From Vulcanimicrobiia bacterium (GTDB lineage Bacteria > Eremiobacterota > Eremiobacteria > Baltobacterales > Baltobacteraceae), in assembly GCA_024281135.1 (NCBI GenBank), contig JAMXLG010000093.1:1-27368 (forward strand): a DNA stretch of 27,368 bases, read 5' to 3'. The notes beneath the pieces are model-generated. The model was given only the letters and a program-made list of their open reading frames with translations. It ran no database searches and had not been told where the DNA came from. Below are positions 14,403 through 21,085 of the stretch, in pieces. The translations under genes and the position numbers were made by a program. The number at the start of each line of letters is the position of its first letter. The stretch's first letter is position 1.

Positions 14403-15052
14403 TTCTCTCGAGCGGAACAAAGAAGCCCAAAATTCACGCAAGCGCGTACGTCGCGCCGACCGCGACGATTAGCGGTGACGTAACCATCGGTGCGGGATGC
14501 GCGATCCTTCACGGTGCCGTCATTACCGCTGAAGGTGCTCCGGTGACGATCGGCACGGACTGCGTCATCATGGAGCATGCGGTCGTGAAGGGGAGCGGCG
14601 GCAGCGCGCTTGTATTTCCAGTCACGATCGGCGACCGGTGCATGGTCGGCACGCACGCGCTCGTGGTCGGCGCGACCCTGCAAAAGGGCTGCGCGATCGG
14701 CAGCGGCGCTCGGATCTATAACGGCGTGACCATTCAGTCGAATACGCGCGTGGCGCCAAACGCGGTGAAAGAGCCGGCCGGCGACTTTAACGAGGCCGTG
14801 TTCAACATCGAGAAAGCGCCGGACGCGAATGCCAAAGCGGCACAGACCTACGCACAGTTCTTGCGCAAGGTTCACTCGCAGGATTCCGTGCTCGACGCGC
14901 ACGTCGGCACGGCTCCAACGGCTCGCGCTCGTGAAGATAAGGACACGCTTGCGGCGCCGGTTGAAGCGGACACGGTCGTCGACGTCATGATGCTCGAACT
15001 CCAAGAAATGGAAGCCCGGCGGCGCGAGGCGCTCAAGAAACCCAAACGGTAG
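14399..15052 (+). CDS. Hexapeptide-repeat protein, gamma-carbonic anhydrase-like
   Basis: A 217-residue left-handed beta-helix protein: repeats such as ASAYVAPTATISGDVTIGAG, ILHGAVITAEG, PVTIGTDCVIMEHAVVKG, VTIGDRCMVGTHALVVGA, then GCAIGSGARIYNGVTIQSN. The family includes gamma-carbonic anhydrases and acyltransferases and forms trimers with zinc between subunits. His60 and His86 sit where zinc ligands are expected, but the third His of the usual HxxxxH pair appears to be Gly91, so carbonic anhydrase activity is doubtful. A C-terminal extension (helix with AQTYAQFLRKVHSQ, acidic/Lys tail) follows. It is coupled to the ABC ATPase by ATGA. After its stop lies the nested palindrome. Confidence 0.87.
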   Translation: MILSSGTKKPKIHASAYVAPTATISGDVTIGAGCAILHGAVITAEGAPVTIGTDCVIMEHAVVKGSGGSALVFPVTIGDRCMVGTHALVVGATLQKGCAIGSGARIYNGVTIQSNTRVAPNAVKEPAGDFNEAVFNIEKAPDANAKAAQTYAQFLRKVHSQDSVLDAHVGTAPTARAREDKDTLAAPVEADTVVDVMMLELQEMEARRREALKKPKR

Positions 15053-15069
15053 AGAGCGCTTGGGTGGCG

Positions 15070-15220
15070 GTGTTGTTCGGGCGTTGCTCTTCGGTCGCCG
15101 GGACGCCCGCATTTTCACATCGTGTGAAAATGCTACTCCCTGAAATCCGCCTCTCGCGCATCCTGCGCTCCGGCGGATTCTCAGAGGCCCCGCGACCGAA
15201 GAGCAACACCCGAACAACAC
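15070..15220. repeat. Nested palindromic element (28-bp outer arms, two inner hairpins)
   Basis: Outer arms at 15070-15097 and 15193-15220 are inverted copies differing at one of 28 positions. Inside are a perfect 11-bp hairpin, GCATTTTCACA / TGTGAAAATGC with TCG loop (15109-15133), and an 8-bp hairpin AATCCGCC / GGCGGATT (15144-15151 and 15172-15179) whose loop holds another GCGCA / TGCGC stem. As RNA it would be a long closing stem with two or three branched hairpins; as DNA it could form a cruciform. It fills the gap between the hexapeptide-repeat gene and permease 1. It could be a MITE-like or REP-type dispersed repeat, or a structured mRNA element. No second copy is seen in this window. 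Confidence 0.8.
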
Positions 15221-15269
15221 TGCAAACATCTCGGGTCGTTTGCGTTTCTTTCGCTTGTAGGAATTTGGA

Positions 15270-16064
15270 TTGGTGATCGCGGCGCCCTATATTGAGTTTG
15301 CGAAGAAAGCGTTTGCTCGTGAGGCTACGTACCGGATGGAGGTTTTGACTGAAGTCGGGTCGCTTGTTTTGCGGGTGTATTTGCTTCGGTCGTTGTGGAC
15401 GGCGTTGTATTCGCAGAATGCGGAGCCGATGAATTTGCCGTTGCATGCGATGATTACGTATGCGACGGTTTCGCTGTTGATGTCGCTGATTCTCGAAGTC
15501 GACGGGACGCGTTTGATTCGTGAGAAGATTCGGGAAGGAACCATTGCGACCGATTTAATGAAGCCGATCAGCGTTCCGATGTACTTCTTCTCGGATGGGA
15601 TCGGGCAGACGCTGCTGCACGCCGTGCTGGTAATTCCCTCGCTGCTCTTCGCGCTCTTACTCGTGCACATCGACGTGCCGGCGCCTGCGACGCTTGCGGT
15701 CTTCGGTCTGTCGTTTCTGCTCGGTTATTGCGTTAATTTCTTCGTCAACTTCCTGATGAACTCGATAGCGTTTTGGACGCTCGAAACATTCGCGGTGCAG
15801 CTGGTCGTGCGGTGGGTTTCCGATCTACTCTCGGGGCAGATCATTCCGCTCACGTTCTTTCCGGGAGCGATCGGCCGTGTTGTCTTCGCACTGCCGTTTG
15901 CCGCCATCTACTCGACGCCGCTGCTCATCTACGTCGGCGTCATTCCTCAGTCGCAGTGGGCAACGTACCTTCTCGTCCAAGTCATCTGGCTCTCGCTGTT
16001 CGCTGTACTGTCGACGCTTGTGTGGAGAGCCGCATCGCGTCGTGTTACTATTCAAGGTGGGTGA
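15270..16064 (+). CDS. ABC-2 exporter permease 1 (COG4587-like)
   Basis: A 264-residue membrane protein with about six helices. The start is TTG at 15270, seven bases after AGGA (GTG at 15273 is the alternative). EFAKKAFAREATYRMEVLTE followed by two helices, then GTRLIREKIREGTIATDLMKPISVP, is the hallmark loop of COG4587-type permeases (G-x-I-x-x-D-L-x-K-P). It should pair with the ATPase at 13395-14402 and permease 2 at 18340-19134. The first 270 bases use T/G-ending codons almost exclusively and few C, unlike the remainder of the gene and its neighbours. A long palindrome lies directly upstream. Substrate unknown. Confidence 0.88.
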   Translation: MVIAAPYIEFAKKAFAREATYRMEVLTEVGSLVLRVYLLRSLWTALYSQNAEPMNLPLHAMITYATVSLLMSLILEVDGTRLIREKIREGTIATDLMKPISVPMYFFSDGIGQTLLHAVLVIPSLLFALLLVHIDVPAPATLAVFGLSFLLGYCVNFFVNFLMNSIAFWTLETFAVQLVVRWVSDLLSGQIIPLTFFPGAIGRVVFALPFAAIYSTPLLIYVGVIPQSQWATYLLVQVIWLSLFAVLSTLVWRAASRRVTIQGG

Positions 16065-16105
16065 CGGCGCTTCGAGCAGAAGCGAAATCGGGAGAGAAAG
16101 GCATC

Positions 16106-16417
16106 ATGGCAGCAAAAAAGTCCGGCACAAAAGCGTCGGTTCAAAAGAAATCAACAGCCGCGAAACGCTCGACTACGAAGCGCACGGCGAAGAAATCCTC
16201 GGCAAAGAAATCTCCGGTGAAGAAAACGGCCGCTACAAAAACGCCGGCGAAGACATCGCCGGTGAAAACCGCTACCGCCGAACCGAAGGACACAGCGACA
16301 GATGCCAGGACGACGCGCGCCAAAAAATTGGGCGCCGTCATTGAAGTGGCAGGCAGGGTGCTTCAGCGCGGAGCGGAGATCGTCGAGAAGCGGCGTGCGG
16401 GCCGCAAAAAAAGCTAG
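16106..16417 (+). CDS. Second histone-H1-like, Lys/Ala/Thr-rich protein
   Basis: A 103-residue protein starting at ATG 16106 with AAAGG four bases before it. Residues 1-75 are Lys/Ala/Ser/Thr-rich with Pro-Val-Lys repeats (SAKKSPVKKTAATKTPAKTS), like the eukaryotic H1 tail. The C-terminal part differs: LGAVIEVAGRVLQRGAEIVE forms an amphipathic helix and ends in KKRAGRKKS-type basic residues. It probably binds DNA, with the helix used for dimerisation or contact. It shares a strand with permease 1 (41 bp upstream). No T-run terminator follows. Compared with the protein at 11228-11512 it is Ser/Thr/Pro-rich, not Arg-rich, so the two are not simple duplicates. Confidence 0.82.
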   Translation: MAAKKSGTKASVQKKSTAAKRSTTKRTAKKSSAKKSPVKKTAATKTPAKTSPVKTATAEPKDTATDARTTRAKKLGAVIEVAGRVLQRGAEIVEKRRAGRKKS

Positions 16418-16438
16418 AACAAGCTCAGGACGACACTT

Positions 16439-16705
16439 CTACCGAGCGAAGACCTCGTCGATGTAGCACCAGCGCCAGTTTTCGCCCGGCTGGAACGAGC
16501 GGACTACGGGATGCTGCGTAGCGTGGTAGTGCTCCGTGGCGTGGCGGTTTTTGGAGCTGTCGCAGCAACCGACATGCCCGCACTCCAAGCAGAGCCGCAA
16601 GTGCACCCAACTATCTCCGGTTTTGAGACACTCTTCGCAACCTTCCGCTCTGCGTGTTTTCGGATCACCGGCGCGTTCGATGTGGGCGCACGTCTCCGTC
16701 TCCAC
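16439..16705 (-). CDS. UBP-type zinc finger protein
   Basis: An 88-residue stand-alone zf-UBP domain. Zinc ligands are seen as CAH, CEEC, CLEC, GCC and a His-rich HATEHYHATQHP, with the conserved end PGENWRWCYIDEVF. In eukaryotes this domain binds the free C-terminus of ubiquitin; small bacterial versions are common but of unknown role. The GTG start at 16703-16705 overlaps the pirin stop (TAGTG) and is preceded by GGGAG eight bases upstream, which I prefer over ATG at 16729 (adding MGYGGSRV). It is the last gene of the AlkA-pirin-UBP operon and converges on the H1-like gene. Confidence 0.88.
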   Translation of the reverse strand: METETCAHIERAGDPKTRRAEGCEECLKTGDSWVHLRLCLECGHVGCCDSSKNRHATEHYHATQHPVVRSFQPGENWRWCYIDEVFAR

Positions 16706-17424
16706 TACGCGACTCCCACCGTATCCCAAAGCACGAGTTCGCCGTTCCCCGTGATGTCGAGCCTGCGCACATCGTAAAGCCGCACAGCATCGCCGCTTGA
16801 GAGCTTCTCTCCGTTTACCTCGACCGTGCCCTCGGCGACGAAGAGAAAGCCGAATCGTTGCGGCGCGAATTCATAGACCGGCAGCGAGCCTTCGACGCGC
16901 GCGACCGAAAACGTAGCGTTTTGCGTGATGCGAATCGGCGCATCAACCTGCGCGTCGCCGCTGACAATGCGCAGCCATGTATTGTGGCGCGCATCCGGGG
17001 TGAACTCCATTTGACCGTACGATGGCGCTTCACCGGTACGTCCCGGCAACACCCACATCTGCACGAGATGCAGCGTTTCGGCGCCGTCGTTGTCCTCGCT
17101 GTGACGAACGCCGGTGCCGGCGCTCATGAATTGAACGCCGCCCGGACCGACGACACCACGATTTCCCATACTGTCTTGATGGGTAAGCTCGCCTTGGAGA
17201 ACGTAGGTCACGATCTCCATGTCGCGATGGGGATGAGGCGGAAAGCCGTTATGACCGGCGACGTAATCGTCGTTGAAGACGCGCAGCGCGCCCCAATGCA
17301 GATTCTTTTCGTCGTAATACTCGGCGAAGCTGAACGAGTGATACGTCTTCAGCCAGCCGTGGTCGAAGAACGCGCGATCGGCCGATCGTTGGACAGCAAA
17401 TACGGGGGTCGTGGTTTGTGCCAT
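16705..17424 (-). CDS. Pirin family protein (cupin, quercetinase-like)
   Basis: The 239-residue bicupin starts at ATG 17424. The metal site is complete: FPPHPHRDME (His64, His66) and GVRHSEDN (His108, Glu110). Other signatures are FADHGWLKTYHSFSF-type start (here FFDHGWLKTYHSFSF) and EIVTYVLQGELTHQDSMGN. Pirins bind iron and include quercetin 2,3-dioxygenases and stress-linked redox sensors. It is cytosolic. It lies 10 bp after the AlkA-like glycosylase and overlaps the UBP zinc-finger start, forming one operon. Whether it is an enzyme or a regulator cannot be told from sequence. Confidence 0.94.
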   Translation of the reverse strand: MAQTTTPVFAVQRSADRAFFDHGWLKTYHSFSFAEYYDEKNLHWGALRVFNDDYVAGHNGFPPHPHRDMEIVTYVLQGELTHQDSMGNRGVVGPGGVQFMSAGTGVRHSEDNDGAETLHLVQMWVLPGRTGEAPSYGQMEFTPDARHNTWLRIVSGDAQVDAPIRITQNATFSVARVEGSLPVYEFAPQRFGFLFVAEGTVEVNGEKLSSGDAVRLYDVRRLDITGNGELVLWDTVGVA

Positions 17425-17434
17425 AGCATCCGGT

Positions 17435-18334
17435 TCAATCGGACACGGCCGGAACAAGGTTGCGGATGCGTCCCAGCAAGAGATGGTAGTACAGCATGCC
17501 GCGCATCGGGCCTAAGCGGTCGAGCACGGCATCGACGTTGATTTCCGGATTGCCCGAAAGCAGCTTGATGGTGCGCGCGACCCCCGAATCCCGCATCGGA
17601 AACGTGTCGAGCCGGCCGAACCCGCGTAAAAGCACAACGGCAGCGCTCCACGGGCCGATGCCGCGAATCTGAACCAAGCGCTCGGACGCAGCCGGTGTGG
17701 GGAGTGCCTCGATCTCCTCCGCGGTGACTTCGCCGCTCTCGATTGCGTCGGCCACCGAACGCAGATGCATCACTTTATTCGTCGAAAGTCCCGCTTCACG
17801 CAACGTCGATTCTTTTGCGCGCAACATCGCGTGTGCCGTAGGGAACGCAACGAGATCAACGCCGTCGACGTGCACCGGTTCGCCGATCGCGTCAACAACG
17901 CGTCGCATAATCGCCGCGGCCGCGTGAATGCTAATCTGCTGAAATACGATCGCGTGCGAGCACGCTTCGAAGAGCGATGCGTAGCGCGGCGGGTGAACGC
18001 CAAGCAGTTCGCGCGCAAGACGCGCAAGCCACGGAATCCGCGACGCTCGGCGTTCCCACTCGCTTACGTCGAACTCCGTTCCGAGCATCTTCTGCACCGT
18101 CGGCACGATCGCGCGCGCGTCGCGGGCGCTTGTCTGGAGGTCGAGAGAACCGTCTTCGTGTTGCGTGACGCGCAGCGCGACGCTTCCGCCTGCATGTGAG
18201 AGAGCCCGGTAATAGGCGCCGTCGGGACCGACGACGTCGACCACGTTTGCGGCAAGACGGCGCAACGCATCGACGGTCAGATCCAAACGATACGGTTGCG
18301 TGACGGGGATGACGTCGCGCGTGGTGAATCGCAT
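17435..18334 (-). CDS. alkA: DNA-3-methyladenine glycosylase II (AlkA-like)
   Basis: The 299-residue base-excision repair enzyme removes alkylated bases. The C-terminal half has the helix-hairpin-helix LVQIRGIGPWSAAVVLLRGF and the catalytic Asp in RLDTFPMRDSGV (Asp249 by alignment to AlkA Asp238). The Gly/Pro-rich HhH loop binds the DNA backbone. The N-terminal ~110 residues form the TBP-like AlkA N domain (PYRLDLTVDALRRL). Length is close to E. coli AlkA (282). It leads the operon with pirin and UBP protein. Its ATG is only 5 bp from the divergent permease 2 ATG, so each promoter must lie inside the opposing gene or be shared. Confidence 0.9.
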   Translation of the reverse strand: MRFTTRDVIPVTQPYRLDLTVDALRRLAANVVDVVGPDGAYYRALSHAGGSVALRVTQHEDGSLDLQTSARDARAIVPTVQKMLGTEFDVSEWERRASRIPWLARLARELLGVHPPRYASLFEACSHAIVFQQISIHAAAAIMRRVVDAIGEPVHVDGVDLVAFPTAHAMLRAKESTLREAGLSTNKVMHLRSVADAIESGEVTAEEIEALPTPAASERLVQIRGIGPWSAAVVLLRGFGRLDTFPMRDSGVARTIKLLSGNPEINVDAVLDRLGPMRGMLYYHLLLGRIRNLVPAVSD

Positions 18335-18339
18335 CAGCG

Positions 18340-19134
18340 ATGCTCGCCGCGTACGTGCAGTATTGGCGCATAAACATCTTGACGATGCTCGAATACCGGG
18401 CCAACTTCATCATGTGGTTCGGATTCACGATCGTCTATCACGGCGTTGCGCTTGCGGCGCTCTTCGTGACAATGCGGCAGTTCCCGTCGATGAACGGCTG
18501 GAGCTTCCGCGAGATGTTCTTCCTGTATGCGCTGTGGATGTGCGGTCATGAGCTGCACAACGTCCTCTTCTTCAATATCGTTACGGTGCCCGAATTCGTG
18601 CGAGAAGGTCGCTTCGACCGCTTCCTCGTGCGTCCCCTCGATACGCTCTTCCAAGTCATTACGGTGCCGCAGCAAATCTCGCCGGATGGCGTTTTCCTCG
18701 GAGTCGCGACGCTGATCGTAGCCATCGCGGTTGCGCACGTGCACGTCGACGCCATGCTCATAGTTTTCCTTCCGCTCATCGTCATCGGCGGAACGCTGAT
18801 CGATTTGGGGATCTCGCTCGTCGTTGCGACGCTCTCGTTTTGGTTCGTCCGCGTCGACACACTTCGCTGGGTTGTAATGTCGCTCGAGCAAGACTTCACG
18901 CGATATCCGATCAGCATTTACACGCGAGGCGTGCGCATCGTTCTCGCATTCGTCTTTCCCTTTGCATTCATGAACTATTTTCCGGCAACATACTTCCTGC
19001 AGAAAGCAGAAACAGGGCTTCACTTGAATCCGATCGTCGGTCTTTTGACGCCAGCCATCGGCGCGGCGTGGTTCCTTGCATCGTATGCCTTCTGGCGCAT
19101 AGGCCTTCGTCATTATCAGGGAACAGGCTCGTGA
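18340..19134 (+). CDS. ABC-2 exporter permease 2 (COG3694-like)
   Basis: A 264-residue membrane protein with about six helices. Hallmarks of COG3694-type permeases are LTMLEYRANFIMWFGFTIVY at the N-terminus, NGWSFREMFFLYALWMCGHE, and the loop EFVREGRFDRFLVRPLDTLFQ (G-x-x-D-x-x-L-V-R-P). It should join permease 1 and the ATPase. The sister subunits are 2.3-5 kb upstream on the same strand with an opposing three-gene block between. The ATG has no clear ribosome-binding site. The stop TGA overlaps the GTG of the beta-lactamase-like gene (GTGA), so those two are co-translated. Confidence 0.88.
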   Translation: MLAAYVQYWRINILTMLEYRANFIMWFGFTIVYHGVALAALFVTMRQFPSMNGWSFREMFFLYALWMCGHELHNVLFFNIVTVPEFVREGRFDRFLVRPLDTLFQVITVPQQISPDGVFLGVATLIVAIAVAHVHVDAMLIVFLPLIVIGGTLIDLGISLVVATLSFWFVRVDTLRWVVMSLEQDFTRYPISIYTRGVRIVLAFVFPFAFMNYFPATYFLQKAETGLHLNPIVGLLTPAIGAAWFLASYAFWRIGLRHYQGTGS

Positions 19135-20003
19135 AGCGCCACGCGTTTCTTGCTGGGCTCGGCGTTTTTGCCGCGCTTCCGCTTCATGCGCGCGCCGCCG
19201 TCTACGATCGCATCGAAGCGATCGCGCGTTCCGTACCGGGGACAATGGGTGTGTATTGCCGCACGCTCGCCGGGGAACCGCCGCTCTTCGAATACCGTAG
19301 CGCGCAGTCGTTTCCGACGGCATCTACGATCAAGGTTTTGATCATGGCGACGGCATTTGCGATGGAAGAGCGCCGGCCCGGAACGCTTAACGAGTGGATC
19401 ACGACGCACCGCAGCGATCTGATCGGCGGTTCGGACTTCATGGCGCAGCAACCCGACGGCGCGCGCTTCCGGGTTCGCGAGCTGCTCGTTCCGATGATTC
19501 AGCTCAGCGATAATACCGCGAGCAATTACCTCATGACGTTCTTCGGCTTCGATACGATCAACGCTGTCGGGGCTCGCGTCGGGATGGAACACACCCGTCT
19601 CGCTCGTCACTTCCTCGACTACACAGCAATCGTGCACCATCACGACAACATAACGACGCCGCACGATATGGGGAAGCTGCTCTATTCGATTGCGCACGGA
19701 GCGCGCGAAGACCTAAGAACGGTCGCAAGCCAGGCACATTGCAAACGCATGATTCGCATCATGCTCGGCCAAACCGATCGCGACGGCATTCCCGCCGGCC
19801 TTCCACCAGGAACGCAGGTCGCGAATAAAACGGGCGAGATCGACGGAACGCGCAATGATATTGCGATCGTCGAGCCGTTCGCCGATTCGCCCTACATTCT
19901 CACGGTGTACAGCAAAGACGTTACGAACTACGACGCCGTCTACGATGCGATGCACCGCATCGCGCGATTGTCGTACGGCTTAGCCGGCCATAGCGACGTG
20001 TAG
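19131..20003 (+). CDS. Class A beta-lactamase-like serine hydrolase, exported
   Basis: A 290-residue protein from a GTG start with a signal peptide (MKRHAFLAGLGVFAALPLHA, cleavage near ARA/A). The penicillin-recognising serine motifs are present: STIK (Ser65, Lys68), SDN (126-128) and KTG (233-235). The omega-loop RLARHFLDYT does not contain the class A deacylating Glu (TEM Glu166 aligns with Phe161) and the Asn170 equivalent is Thr. So it may acylate but should turn over beta-lactams poorly; it could be a peptidoglycan-active or penicillin-binding enzyme. The coupling to ABC permease 2 suggests joint function or export-linked envelope work. It ends 1 bp from the convergent cyclophilin gene. 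Confidence 0.85.
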   Translation: MKRHAFLAGLGVFAALPLHARAAVYDRIEAIARSVPGTMGVYCRTLAGEPPLFEYRSAQSFPTASTIKVLIMATAFAMEERRPGTLNEWITTHRSDLIGGSDFMAQQPDGARFRVRELLVPMIQLSDNTASNYLMTFFGFDTINAVGARVGMEHTRLARHFLDYTAIVHHHDNITTPHDMGKLLYSIAHGAREDLRTVASQAHCKRMIRIMLGQTDRDGIPAGLPPGTQVANKTGEIDGTRNDIAIVEPFADSPYILTVYSKDVTNYDAVYDAMHRIARLSYGLAGHSDV

Positions 20004-20004
20004 G

Positions 20005-20496
20005 TTACGCGCCTTTCGCTTCGACTTTGACGCTGTTCATCTTGTCGCCGCGACGTATGGCGTCAAGCGTTTCATAGCCGTCGGAGAGTTGACCGAACAC
20101 CGTGTACTGATTGTCCAAAAAGCGCGCGTCGTTCAGGCAAATGTAAAACTGCGAGCCCGCGGAGTCGGGGTTGGATGAGCGTGCCATCGCGACGGTGCCC
20201 CGAAGATGCGGCTTATCGTTGAACTCCGCCTTGAGACGATAGCCGGGACCCCCCGTTCCATCGCCGTCGGGATCGCCGCCCTGAATCACAAAGCCCGGCT
20301 CGACGCGGTGAAACGCGAGGCCGTCGTAAAACCCGTCTTCCGCGAGTTTGATGAACGCGGCGCTATGCATCGGTGCCTCATCTGGAAAAAGTGTAAAGAC
20401 CATATCGCCTTTGTCGGTCGATATCCGGACCTGCGACGAACGGGCGCGTTCGCTGAAATCTGCAAGCTCATCGGCTTGCGGTGGTGTGCGTGCCAT
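20005..20496 (-). CDS. Cyclophilin-type peptidyl-prolyl cis-trans isomerase
   Basis: A 163-residue single-domain cyclophilin, no signal peptide, so cytosolic. The active-site signatures are FHRVEPGFVIQGGDPDGDG (catalytic Arg in FHR), GTVAMARSSNPDSAGSQFYI (Gln in SQFYI) and FGQLSDGYETLDAI. It catalyses rotation of X-Pro bonds in folding proteins. The N-terminal ~20 residues (MARTPPQADELADFSERARS) are variable. The ATG is 105 bp from the divergent anti-sigma-like gene. The convergent beta-lactamase-like gene ends 1 bp away, with no terminator hairpin visible at the junction. Confidence 0.95.
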   Translation of the reverse strand: MARTPPQADELADFSERARSSQVRISTDKGDMVFTLFPDEAPMHSAAFIKLAEDGFYDGLAFHRVEPGFVIQGGDPDGDGTGGPGYRLKAEFNDKPHLRGTVAMARSSNPDSAGSQFYICLNDARFLDNQYTVFGQLSDGYETLDAIRRGDKMNSVKVEAKGA

Positions 20497-20583
20497 GGCC
20501 CCGGGTGTTGTACGCGACCTCAGTACAGCCTGCCGGAAGCAAGCGGGGCCTTTTGGACGCGTTTAAAGTTGCGAGGCCGAGGT

Positions 20584-20589
20584 TATAAC
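20584..20589 (+). promoter_or_regulatory. Candidate -10 element in a perfect GGTTATAACC palindrome
   Basis: GGTTATAACC (20581-20590) is a perfect 10-bp palindrome. It contains TATAAC, 16 bp after TTTAAA (20562-20567), and lies 12 bases before the ATG of the anti-sigma-like gene. A start site from this -10 would leave a leader of only about 5 bases. The same palindrome could read as a -10 in both directions. Confidence 0.3.
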
Positions 20590-20601
20590 CGATTCGGTGC
20601 C

Positions 20602-21072
20602 ATGTCGAGTCAGGTGTTCGGCCGGGAGAACGGCCTCAGCAAGCGGACCCTTCATCTAAGGGTCCCGCCCGATGCAATGTATGCCCGAACGGTTCGCGAC
20701 GCGATCCTCGGGTTCGGTAAGCTGCACTCCATTGCCGATTGGGATGTGCAGTCGCTCCTTTTTGCTGTGGGTGAGGCTCTGGCGAATGCCATCGAGCATT
20801 CGGCAACGGGTCTCGACATCGAAGTCTTCGCAGAAGTCGACGAGGAACGCATCGTCGCCACGGTCGTTGACCACGGTCAAGGTCTCGACATCGTTCCGCA
20901 ACAGGAGATGCCGCTTCCGGAGTCGCTCGCGGAACGCGGCCGCGGGATTCCGATCATGCAGCGCTGCACCGACTTCATGAACGTGAAGAGCGCGCCCGGG
21001 CATGGGACGGAAATAACGATGGGCCGTTGGCGTCGGAAGTACGAAAACACGGAACGGCGCGGCATTTCGTAA
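20602..21072 (+). CDS. RsbW-like anti-sigma factor / serine-threonine kinase ATPase
   Basis: A 156-residue GHKL ATPase of the RsbW/SpoIIAB-like HATPase_c_2 type. The N box ALANAIEHS, G1 box VDHGQGLD and G2 region ERGRGIPIMQRCTD with GHGTEITM are all present. Such proteins bind a sigma factor and phosphorylate an anti-sigma antagonist. No STAS antagonist, PP2C phosphatase or sigma factor is encoded nearby, so the partner is elsewhere. The start is ATG 20602; no good Shine-Dalgarno site precedes it, consistent with the very short leader proposed. The M28 peptidase gene follows after 13 bp on the same strand. Confidence 0.85.
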   Translation: MSSQVFGRENGLSKRTLHLRVPPDAMYARTVRDAILGFGKLHSIADWDVQSLLFAVGEALANAIEHSATGLDIEVFAEVDEERIVATVVDHGQGLDIVPQQEMPLPESLAERGRGIPIMQRCTDFMNVKSAPGHGTEITMGRWRRKYENTERRGIS

Positions 21073-21085
21073 AATACCGGGGCCC

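Noticed and set aside
14357..15229. Long minus-strand open frame across the hexapeptide-repeat gene and the palindrome
   Set aside because: It is antisense to a clear beta-helix protein, has no family features, and its N-terminus is made from the palindrome arm.
19131..20003. Calling the gene an antibiotic resistance determinant
   Set aside because: The deacylating Glu and Asn of the omega loop are missing, so resistance is not supported by the sequence.
20497..20554. GGCCCCG...CGGGGCC followed by TTTT between the cyclophilin and anti-sigma-like genes
   Set aside because: The stem is 7 bp with a 40-base loop and there is no plus-strand gene ending just before it, so a terminator is not supported.
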